Shown here piece after piece: positions 55,011 to 64,000 of a stretch of DNA of 64,000 nucleotides. Each line of letters opens with the position of its first letter. Within the stretch, counting starts at the first letter, position 1. The translations under genes were made by a program, and so were the position numbers. The stretch covers positions 64,668,871 to 64,732,870 of the forward strand of contig NC_057918.1 in assembly GCF_018873765.1 (NCBI RefSeq), in the 5' to 3' direction. The notes below the pieces were generated by a model. The model had not been told where the DNA came from, searched no databases, and saw only the letters and a list, made by a program, of their open reading frames with translations. Source of the DNA: Telopea speciosissima. Its lineage: Eukaryota > Streptophyta > Magnoliopsida > Proteales > Proteaceae.

Positions 55011-55317
55011 ATCAGCTCCGTTCCTCGTAAACGGGAGAGATACGAGGAGAGGGACGTAAGAGAGATATTAAAGAACAGTTTGAGAAAGAGAAGGAAAGTA
55101 GAGAATAACTGTCCAAGAGAGAGAGCGAGCACTGTTATAAAGAGGATTCAGATAGCTGAAGGCCAAGTCTCGACACGTGTCCTAAATTCAAAATTTAAAA
55201 TCCCGCTTAATCATTTTGTGGTTCATAAAGTTACATAAACACTTCAAATGTGCTATACCTGTATCTGACACTTCATGTGGAACCAATAATATGGAATAGT
55301 TTATTCTAATTCCTTAC
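55011..55317. other. unclassified sequence
   Basis: Purine-rich gagagagatacgagg stretch, then AT-rich. No feature supported. Confidence 0.35.
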
Positions 55318-55821
55318 AAATCGGTTTGGGGTTATTCAAGTTGGAGATTTAAGGTAATAGAATGAGATATAATTTTTGTTCTTTAAATTTTCGCAGATTC
55401 TAGATGGATAAGGCTCCAACTGGGCCTTCAAGGGACTGCTCTTGCACAGGTCCAAATTTGGGAAGGGTTTGAAATTGGCTTCAAGTTTCAATACTTCAAA
55501 GTTGAATCTTTGGGTGATGATTTTAACTCTTCTAGGTTGAAAGGGGTACAACTCTTCAAAACTAAATGAAAACCCAACTCTTTAAAGAAGGGAAAAATTC
55601 AACTTGATTTTTATGGAGAACTCATCTTCGTTCAAGTTTGTACTCAATAGATGTTAACATTAATATTATAGAAGAATTAATTCAACCTGTGGGAGATCCA
55701 TGCCTGCGCGTATAAGTGGTGGGTTGCAACAGTGGAGAGATTAACAATGAGATGTATTCAGGACCATAACTCCGGCCACTTCCACATAAGTTTGAGATCA
55801 TTGTAGGATATAGACTGCTTG
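55318..55821 (-). repeat. partial copy of the DUF4283-associated repeat
   Basis: Matches about 51355-51862 (aaatcggtttggggttattcaagttggagatt ... gggagatccatgcctgcgcgtataagtggtgg). It is cut off by the LTR fragment at 55822. Confidence 0.75.
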
Positions 55822-57465
55822 TGTAATACCCTGACCCAAGTACTGTCTTTTAATATTAGTTTATTGTTTATTTTATAGAGTGACTGGACTGGATGGAAGG
55901 AGACCGATTCGACTGTATGATATTGATTGATATTAAGAATTTTCTTGAAATTATGATTTTTATTTGTGTTAAAATGGTTCATGGGCTTATTTTTTATTAA
56001 TCGCTAGGTATGGACTTTATGGGATTTTCTTTTAAAGCCCATGGTTCTTATTTTATTTATGGGTCTAGTATGTAATGTATTAGATTTTGGGCCCATTTGT
56101 GAATTTGAGTTCATTTAGGTTCATTTGGTTTGATTTAATTTCATTTATAAATTTGAGTTAATTTAAATGAATTTGACTTGAGTTAATTTAATTGAATTTA
56201 ACTTGAGTGAATTTAAGTGAATTTGACTTGAATTAATTTAAATAAATTTAATTTGAGTGAATTTGACTTGAATTAATTTAAGTGAATTTAATTTGAGTTA
56301 ATTTAAGTGGATTTAATTTAAGTGAATTTGACTTGAGTTAATTTAAGTGAATTTAATTTAAGTGAATTTGGGTTGAATTAATTTTAACTTAGCAATGGAA
56401 CTAAGGGAATTTAAGTAAAAGACTTTAGCTAGATATTTTTATCCTTAAGCACTATTGGATGTTAAGATTAGAACTTAGATTTTTGACATGACTTTTTGGG
56501 TATTTCTAAATGAAAACTTGTTATTTATCAAAGTGTCATGGATTATAAATAATCCTTATGGAGATTTTGCTAAAGAATCCCATGGTTCTTATTTTATTTT
56601 AGTTCTATTCATTTAGCTAAAGAAGAGAATGAGAGGAAAATAGAGAAGAATGAGATTTTGCTTTGGATTGAAGATTTGAAAGTCTTTTGGTGAAATTAAA
56701 AATGATTGAAGCAAGTTTAGGGATGTAATTGAAGCATTTAAGCTTTGGTTTGAAGGAGCAATCTCCTACTTGGAATCTAAAAGTAAGTAAACTTGATATA
56801 GATTTAGTCTTTGAATTTAAAAGTATAGATCTATGAAATGGATTGTTTAAATCTTTTGTTTAGGTTGTAAGGAAGGTATATCTATGTTGTTGAAGGAATC
56901 CCTTGATTTGAGAAGAGGATTGAAGGAAGAACACTTGAAGTTAGGAGTTTTCCATGAAAAAGAAGGTATTTCTTTATATTCTTAAATTGAGTGATTTAGG
57001 AATTATTTGATATCTCAAAGGGATTTTAAAGCATTAATTTGAGGGGTTTCAATAGGGTATTTCATGTTTGGGAGCTAGGAGAAGAAACCCCCAAAGTTTG
57101 GAAAAAGGGTGAATTTTTTATTTCTTAAAAATAATGGCATGGCTTTGTTCTATAAATTGGTCAGTCTTGGAACACCGAAAATGACATAAATGAGATATTT
57201 TGATGATCCTTAGAGCCACCCGAAGATCGGTTAAAAAGTTGATAGTATTGGAAGCATTGAACTGTAAGTAATGAAACTCAATTATGTTGGAGCATGTAGC
57301 TATTAAACTATGTATGTATGATTAATATTTATAGAATGAATGAATGTCATGCATTATGTTAGCTATAAATTATGTAAAGAATGCATGATAGAACATGAGT
57401 ATATAAACTCAGTATGAAAAGAGATGATAATTATATGTTAAGTGTAAAGTGATTGATTGGAATGA
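55822..57465 (+). mobile_element. truncated long LTR (gypsy-like) fragment
   Basis: Starts TGTAATACCCTGACCC, a common start of plant gypsy LTRs. No matching right end or target duplication was found; it stops where LINE sequence begins. Confidence 0.55.
56105..56390 (+). repeat. AATTTGACTTGAGTTAATTTAAGTG-type minisatellite
   Basis: About a dozen variant units built from gaatttgacttgag, ttaatttaag and gaatttaattt, inside the LTR fragment. Confidence 0.8.
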
Positions 57466-57972
57466 CAAGAAAACTTGAAGGAGGAAATTATATGGATGAC
57501 CCAACATTTTAAAGGAGAGTTATTCATTAATCATATTAGAAGGCTCCGTATGGTCTCGATGGTGTATTAGATCTAGTTAGAGTACAACAACAGAGTCTTT
57601 CGACAACAAGAGAGCAATTCAAGTTGTGTCCTTCATCGCATCATACGGGAATTGATAATTCCTTTCACATGAATGGATGTCCGCATTCCTCACTCCAACT
57701 CCAACATGGATTTTTTCATCGATGGAAGATTAAGGTCTCTTTCTTTCATCCTGGATCGATTCCACATATATGGCCTCAACCTCCACCTGCTTGGGTGGCT
57801 ATCAATTGTGACCGATCAATTCAGGGGTGTGTTGGGGGTTATGGTGCTATTGCTTGTGATGCTACTAGGTAATCGATATTTGCGATTGCAAGCACGACAT
57901 AGGATGACAATTTCTTACGAGTGGAACTCCTGGAGATTAAACGAGGTCTAATGAAAGCCAGATCATTGAATC
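57466..57972 (+). pseudogene. LINE remnant, RNase H region
   Basis: The first 200 bp repeat 54755-54965. Then WPQPPPAWVAINCD and GCVGGYGAIACDATR (about 57770-57870) give an RNase H start, followed by DDNFLRVELLEIKRG after a shift. Cut at 57972 by the solo LTR. Confidence 0.7.
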
Positions 57973-60777
57973 TGTTATACCCGCACCCCGGGAGTATAAT
58001 TAATTATTAATTCTTCCCTGTGACGTGTAGTTATCACTGCCACGTATGCCGGTGAGTTGTTCTCACTGGTGGTCAAACCCAGCTATATTGACCATAGTAC
58101 GAGGTTGCCTGTGGAAACTAGTCGGGACCACGGAGGTTGCACCTTGACGTGTCAGGGGTAAGTAGTTGACCAAATTTTGTTGTGTGCTTACTGCCCTCTC
58201 AAAGCCCTCGAAGTGTGGTCCAAAGGCCCTGACCTCTTATGGTGGGAACCACCTTCCTACTCGCATCGGAGGCAAGGTTACTGGCTGCCTCCGACCCTGC
58301 ATCCAATGCTGCTAACAAGGACCCTTGTGGGTGAGACCCTGTGGCTAAGGTGCTATTGGTGCCCTGCCATGTTTGACCCTACCCAAATAGACCCTAGGTT
58401 ACACTTATGAGGCCTTATCCAAATAGGCCAATAAATGTGAAGTCTATATGAGAGAGAGGGGTAAGACTATTCCTTAGTCTTTCTTTTTTCTTTCTCTTTC
58501 CTAACCTAATCGTGAAAGGAGAGGAGAGCTTCGAAGAGAGGAGGCGGCAAGGAGGAGAAGGAGGAGAAGGAAGGGAAGAAGAAGAAGGAAACGGCTGCTG
58601 GGTTTGGAGCTTTAAAGAGGGTACATCGTGTGTACCTCAAACCAGGTAAGCCAAGTGCCCTTTTCCCCCATTTTTCTCTCTTCCCCCTTGCTCGTTTGAG
58701 CTTGGGTGGTTCGTTGGTTGCAGCCCCAAGATGGGGATTTCTTTTTGGAAACCCAAAGGGTTAGCTCGAGCCATGTGTAGTTTCCCCTTGTAGGATGCTA
58801 TCCCATTTTCATTACAATCCTATAAAGACCTCTATTTTGACCTCTTGCTGAATCTATTTGATTCTAAAGCTTCAACCACCAAAGAAAACCCCAAATCTGG
58901 ATTTTTGAGCTTTTGATCCTTTAAACCCCCTTAAATCTTTGAATGTTGGGTGTTTCTAAGACCCAAATAGACTCCAAGACACCCCTCCCTAGTCCCTTGA
59001 GGCTTAGAGAACCAAATGGGACAACCCTGGGCTTTTAAAGACCTTGAAATCACACTTGGGTTGCATCGGAGGCAAGACTGCGTGAGTCCGATGTTTGCCT
59101 CCGATGTGTCCCGAGCTGCAGGGAAGGTCGGAGGCAAGGTCGGAGGCAGGCCTGCCGAGTCCGACGTTGCCTCCGATGCGCTTTTAAGGCTTATAACTTA
59201 TGTAAACGGTGGGGTTTCTCTATGAGGCCTCCCCTACACTCTCTCACACTCTTATTCACTTCCATAGGCGCCAACATATGTGCAATGGGGTGATTTTGAG
59301 CGGGAATCGTTGCGCTTATACAAACTCCATTTGAAGTAATTGGTGAGTGGGTTTGGGTGACTGTTTGAGCTTGTTTACTATTGCTTATTCATACATTTAT
59401 GAATTATATTGTGACATTATCATTCAAGCATGATTGCATATTTGCATTTATTCTTATTCGATGATGATGATTTGGATGATATGGATTTGTGTTGGGTTAC
59501 GGTCGAAAAATCGCACCGGAACCCTTGAATTACGTGGAATTGTATATTGCATCTCATTCTTGTTCAGTATGCGCCGTGTTGTCTTGGTACCGGTGTTAGA
59601 TGGAATGGGACGTTGACACACCCGGATGTACCTCTCAACACGATAGGATTCATGTAGTATATCCGTGGTTAGGCTCGGTTCCCTATGCTACGACCCTTAC
59701 CAACAGGGGTTTAGGTGTTGGGTAGCGAGCACCCGCGCCTGTGGAGAGTTAGAGAGGCCAGGCCGGGGGTAGTAATGGTTATCGGGTCCGCTCTGGGTGG
59801 TGATGACTACGACCGGCGCGGGCTCCATAGTAATAATTGAGGTTGCATTGTGGTGAGAATGGAAGGATCCACAATGTCTTCCCGAGTTATTGCAGTAGCA
59901 TATACCCATTGACTTAGCATTGTGTGTTAGGTGGTAAATGGCTCAGTTCCCTATGCTACGACCCTTACCAACGGGGTTTAGGTGTTGGGTAGCCGAGCAC
60001 CGCCGCTGTGGAGAGTTAGAGAGGCCAGGCCAGGGGTAGTAATGGTTATCGGGTCCGCCCGGGTGGTGATGACTACGACCGGCGCGGGCTCCATAGTAAT
60101 AATTGAGGTTGCATTGTGGTGAGAATGAAAGGATCCACAATGTCTTCCCGAGTTATTGCAGTAGCATATACCCATTGACTTAGCATTGTGTGTTAGGTGG
60201 TAAATGAATTAATAATAGCATGCACCATGGACTATTTGTGATTGTGTGATTGTGTGATTGTGCATCCCCTTTTCTCTCTCACTAGCTCGGTGGAGCTAAC
60301 CCCCGTGTACACATTCTTTTTAGATTTGGATGCAGATGATTACTGTGGAGCCAGAGACCGTGACTGAGGATCATGGCGATGGTTGCCCATGATGGTTGTG
60401 CCTACGGGTTGTACTGTTACTTGGGATCGTTCCCGCTTTATTATTATTTTAGAGCATTGTGCTTTGTATAAACTTTTATGTTTTACCTTTTTGGTAGCTA
60501 CTTGATGGTCATAGGAATTTTATAACTATGTTACTTATTATCATTAGCCAATGAACATCTTATAATCATTTCATTTACGCTTTCGCAAACTCTGACCTGT
60601 CTGGGAATGTAATATTCCTTTGTCTTTCGTACTCTGATATTATTGTATTTTAATATTGGTTTATGACTGTGAGTTGGCCACTGCATCGAGATCCTGGCGG
60701 TGAGGTGGGATGACGCGTGTCACCCCAATCATACCCTGATATTGTATTCTATCCCTTGTCAGGATAGGGGTGTGACA
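57973..60777 (+). mobile_element. solo LTR, probably Ty3-gypsy, 2805 bp
   Basis: TGTTATACCCGCACCCCGGG to ATAGGGGTGTGACA, flanked by exact GAATC at 57968-57972 and 60778-60782. Interior has no polymerase frames. It interrupts a LINE RNase H region. Confidence 0.85.
59673..60208 (+). repeat. 268-bp tandem duplication inside the solo LTR
   Basis: ccctatgctacgacccttacc at 59681 recurs at 59949. Nearly the whole unit through gtgtgttaggtggtaaatg is duplicated with few changes. Confidence 0.9.
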
Positions 60778-60782
60778 GAATC

Positions 60783-61530
60783 ACACTTAGATTCAAGTTC
60801 GATTAGACTCGTTGTACAAGAATTAATATTACCTGTGGGAGATCCATGCCTGAGCGTAGAAGTGGTGGGTTGCAATAGTGGAGGGATGAACGATGAGATG
60901 TATTTAGGACCATAACTCAACTTCCACATAAATTTGAGATCATCATAGGTTGTAGACTGTATGAAGGGCATCTTCTTTCCCTCACATTTCTTCATCACAT
61001 GGATGATGCTTCTGCACCATGTGCATCCCTCGAATAGTTTGTACTTTACTTTGTTTAACTCTACTATTTGACCCCCTTTGATGAAAGGAACAACAGTTTG
61101 AATAGGTTTTTTTGTATGACACCTCTATTCGTACACGCACAGATCTTGTAGACTGCAAACCAACCTCTCAATCTTCTTCGAAAATGGTAACTTTATCAGC
61201 ATGGTTAACAACCACCTCTATGGAATGTCTGTCTTCAATACCTAGAGGGATTCTTATTAATCGAATCCACAAGTGTATTATTTTCGCATACTTCCTAATG
61301 TGAAGTGGTTGTCCAACCCTATTCTAGGTAAGTATTTGTTTGAATTTCTACCACCAGGGGGAATTTGACATCACTTCTTCAACATCTTTATTCTCGGTGA
61401 AACTTACACAAAAATCCCCACACTCATAGACTGATACATCATACTCTTTGTTCCTACACCAATTTTGTATAATGAACTAAACAAACTGATGTCTATTTTC
61501 CATCACAATCTCGGCACCCAAGACATAATC
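60783..61530 (-). repeat. copy of the DUF4283-associated repeat
   Basis: On -, about 61100-61440 reads CGDFCVSFTENKDVEEVMSN, HLWIRLIRIPLGIEDRHSIE and SVRVRIEVSYKK with stops, parallel to 51960-52340. Confidence 0.7.
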
Positions 61531-62100
61531 GAAAATTCCAAACTTTCATTTGTTACATTTATTATCTACACTACTTGACGAAGGTGAGGTGAACCACATC
61601 ACATTGTCTTGCCATTCGTCTCTTGACGATGATTTCGTCCTCTCATTGGGTATGCTCTTGCTTGATTTTTTAGTATATGAAGTCAGCCCTCCAGAATCGA
61701 TTCCAATTTATGTCTACTATAGCCTTTGCAATCAAATAACTAATTTTTTTTAGAATCCATTTCATTGATTATGGATTCTCAAAAGTTACTGGATTGAACT
61801 TGAGTACACATTCTATATCTGGAAACCCTAAAATGGAGGGATGGCGCGTCTGTGAAACTGGAACGAGGTATGGTATGGTATGAAAATGAGATATGAAAGT
61901 ACCTTCTAATGTGTTTATTTTTCACTACCATTACCGAAGATATTGTGGTTTTGAATATCCGGTTAGTTTGCCAACAAAGACCGCTTAAGTTGGAGAGGAG
62001 CCACAACACGTAGAGAACAAATTGTGCAACCGTCAGTTTATCTTAATAGCTTTTCTAAGGTATCCATAGTTAATCAATTGTGCTAATAAAAATTTACGAT
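61531..62100. other. intergenic, nothing recognised
   Basis: No supportable gene. Confidence 0.4.
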
Positions 62101-63610
62101 TACTGTTAGAATGGTTGGTGTTTCCCCTATGGTTGATGTGTCATCTTACTTTGGAACCCCTTTAGTGCCTATAAAAAGGAAATCATTTATTTGGAATAAG
62201 GTAATCATTGCCTGTATTCAAAATAAACTTGGTATGTGGAAAGCTCTTCTGTTGTCACATGTTGGAAGGTCTGTTTTAAGTTCGCACTTACTTTATATCC
62301 ACTTATTGGATGTCTACCTTTTCTTTTCCTATGATTGTGTGTCCCCAGTTAGACTCCATTAATTAGCTTGGTTGTCAAGCATCTGTTGCGTTGCGAGTTA
62401 GGGAATCTTCATTCTGGTTACAAAAGGAAAATATGGAGGTTTGTGTGGAAGTTGCATTTGCACCGTTTCTTTTGGAGAATTCTTGTTGATGGTTTATCAA
62501 CTAAGAACAAACTTCTTAAGTTTTTTAATATTGATGATTCTTTCCCTCTATGTTTGGCCAATATTGAGATACCTTCGTATTTATTCTTCTCATGTTCCAT
62601 CTCTAAACATATTTGGGCAATTGGATCCCTTGGACTAGGCATAGAGTGTTAGAACATTCAAGGGTTTTGTCAAACCCGAATCCGTCCTCATACAGATCCC
62701 TAGAACACGATTGAATCAAAATAAATAGGGAAAGCAAAGTGTACCTAGCACCCACGTATGTTGATGAAGAACACATAAGAACGCCTCCATTCATAGCAGC
62801 ATTGATCTGTCAGAGAATGAACGCAATCCGCGATAGGGATCTTCTGCCGTCTCCTAAACTCTTCCACAGCTCCCTTTCTTGTGGAGAAAAGATAATAGTG
62901 ACTGCAGGGACCCCTCATCAGTAGTATTTATAATACTCACCAAACCCTAACCCACTTCCACAATGGGTCAGGTCGGTCTGGTCCATCTCAATAAAATAGT
63001 AGCAGTCACGTCAGTCCTTGTATTTCTTGATCCCCATCAATGATCGACCCGATAATTAATTGAGCTCACACTCGTCACATTTCGGGGAAATCCTAACATA
63101 GAGTTCCTTCGAGTCCCATCTCTTTTGGAGTATTAAAAATCTCTTGCTTATTCCCATTCTTTCTACCAAAACGATCTTGCTTGTATTATGTCTATTTTAG
63201 CTATACTACGTATTATATATGGTTGTGTCAAAATAAGTGTTTTTTTTTTTTAACATGAGTTGCTTATTCATTCTTTTCTGCTTGATATCATTTACCATTA
63301 CAGTTCTGCATTTGTGTTTAAGCTTGATCATACTTCTCCTCTTCATATTGATAATAATATTGTATCTTGTTCCTTTTACTACGGTACCATCTGGGATAGA
63401 CCAATAATTATATATGATGGTTATACGAATTCTATATCTGATTGTAGTAGTTGGGCTTTAGTTGTTCTTTTTAACTTTAAATTTCACTATGCTACTTTGA
63501 GCTGTGGATTTATGTGGATTGTGTTAGCAGTTGGCACCAAAGGCTTGGATTGTTATGCTAAATTTGTTCCAAGTAAAGGAAAAAAGGTTCAAATGAGTAG
63601 AAGCTTTTTT
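62101..63610 (+). pseudogene. LINE remnant (RT thumb, zf-RVT), split by a solo LTR
   Basis: SSYFGTPLVPIKRKSFIW and GMWKALLLSHVGRSVLSS (62140-62285) are the usual end of the RT domain. WRFVWKLHLHRFFWRILVDG (62430-62490) and CLANIEIPSYLFFSCSISKH (about 62550-62610) are zf-RVT. The LTR 62647-63098 follows, then more LINE-like sequence to about 63600. Frameshifted and dead. Confidence 0.7.
62647..63098 (-). mobile_element. solo LTR, 452 bp, copia-like size
   Basis: TGTTAGAACATTC to ATCCTAACA, flanked by exact TAGAG at 62642-62646 and 63099-63103. On - it has a TATA-like attataaatac, suggesting - orientation. The LINE frame continues on both sides. Confidence 0.85.
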
Positions 63611-63764
63611 TTTTTTTTTTGTGCTTATGACTCATTAGAAGCTTTTTTTTTTTTTTTTTTTTGAGATTGAATTCCACGCAAATATGAGATAGAATTACTA
63701 TTTGCTGTAGTAATTTTTTCTTTTTTATCATAAACAAGTTAACCCTAATTGATTAAAAAAAGAC

Positions 63765-63772
63765 AAAAAAAA
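63765..63772 (-). terminator. RNA polymerase III terminator of tRNA-Leu
   Basis: Eight A on +, i.e. a T8 run directly after the 3' end of the tRNA on -. Confidence 0.85.
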
Positions 63773-63855
63773 TGCTGGCTGTGGGGTTCGAACCCACGCG
63801 CACTTATGTGCAGAAGATCTTAAGTCTTCCCCCTTAACCTCTCGGGCAAACCAGC
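63773..63855 (-). tRNA. trnL-UAA (nuclear): tRNA-Leu, anticodon UAA
   Basis: 83 nt without encoded CCA. Acceptor GCTGGTT/AGCCAGC with discriminator A, D stem CCC/GGG, anticodon stem GAAGA/TCTTC with loop CTTAAGA, long variable arm GCAC/GTGC and T stem GTGGG/CCCAC with loop TTCGAAC. All stems pair. The D stem has C10-G25 instead of the usual G10-C25. There is no intron, so it is the nuclear cytosolic type, not the plastid gene. Upstream on - are a CAA motif at -6 to -4 and an AT-rich TATA-like stretch, both usual for active plant tRNA genes. Confidence 0.95.
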
Positions 63856-64000
63856 AAGTTGATAGACAACCTACTTTTATTATATTTAATCAAATATAAA
63901 ATCGAATCCTATTCGAAAATTGTCGTTCACATGATATATGTGATATTGAACCGTTGGATTGATTTCGAGATCCGGACCTACATATCAGTGCACTAATTCC
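63856..64000. other. tRNA upstream region and window edge
   Basis: AT-rich upstream region of the - strand tRNA (ttattatatttaatcaaatataaaa). Nothing else supported. Confidence 0.5.

Overview
The window is nuclear DNA of a flowering plant. It has spliced genes with GT-AG introns, a plastid-targeted peroxiredoxin, a plant-type tRNA-Leu, Ty1-copia and long-LTR retrotransposons, plant LINEs, Au-like SINEs, many hairpin/MITE elements and a plastid rRNA fragment. I cannot name the species. A eudicot or magnoliid fits, but nothing seen is decisive.

Three protein genes can be reconstructed completely. (1) A CSLA-type glucomannan/mannan synthase on + (CDS 1356-7842, 9 exons, 525 aa). (2) A single-exon chloroplast type II peroxiredoxin (PRXIIE-like) on - (29835-30518, 227 aa). 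(3) A cytosolic enolase on + (CDS 44290-50076, 17 exons, 444 aa). A tRNA-Leu(UAA) lies on - at 63773-63855. The genes belong to unrelated pathways (Golgi hemicellulose synthesis, plastid redox defence, glycolysis) and do not form a cluster.

Layout: 1-8.3 kb is the CSLA gene, its introns carrying SINEs and hairpin elements. 8.3-14.5 kb is intergenic with MITEs, a nuclear plastid 16S rRNA fragment and a LINE remnant. 14.5-20.1 kb is a decayed copia element. 20.2-22.1 kb holds MITEs with clear target-site duplications. 22.5-28.5 kb is a second copia element whose gag is split by a hAT-type MITE. 29.8-30.5 kb is the peroxiredoxin. 31-32.6 kb is a hairpin element and a 519-bp tandem duplication. 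About 32.9-33.15 kb is a broken group VII ERF-like AP2 fragment. 33.2-38.2 kb is a LINE on - interrupted by a 2.87-kb solo LTR. 39.6-44.0 kb is a stack of nested MITEs. 44.3-50.3 kb is enolase. 50.5-63.6 kb is repeats: DUF4283/LINE-derived repeats about 1.76 kb apart, LINE zf-RVT/RNase H remnants and two more solo LTRs. The tRNA closes the window.

I saw no new multi-gene system. The observations most worth following are: a 57-bp tandem duplication in enolase that copies a 5' splice site in frame without stops; a GC-AG intron in the same gene; a tRNA-Leu with a compensatory D-stem base pair; the ERF pseudogene; the plastid rRNA fragment; and several nested transposons whose order of insertion can be read from intact target-site duplications. 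All statements come from reading the sequence by eye; no alignment or database search was run.
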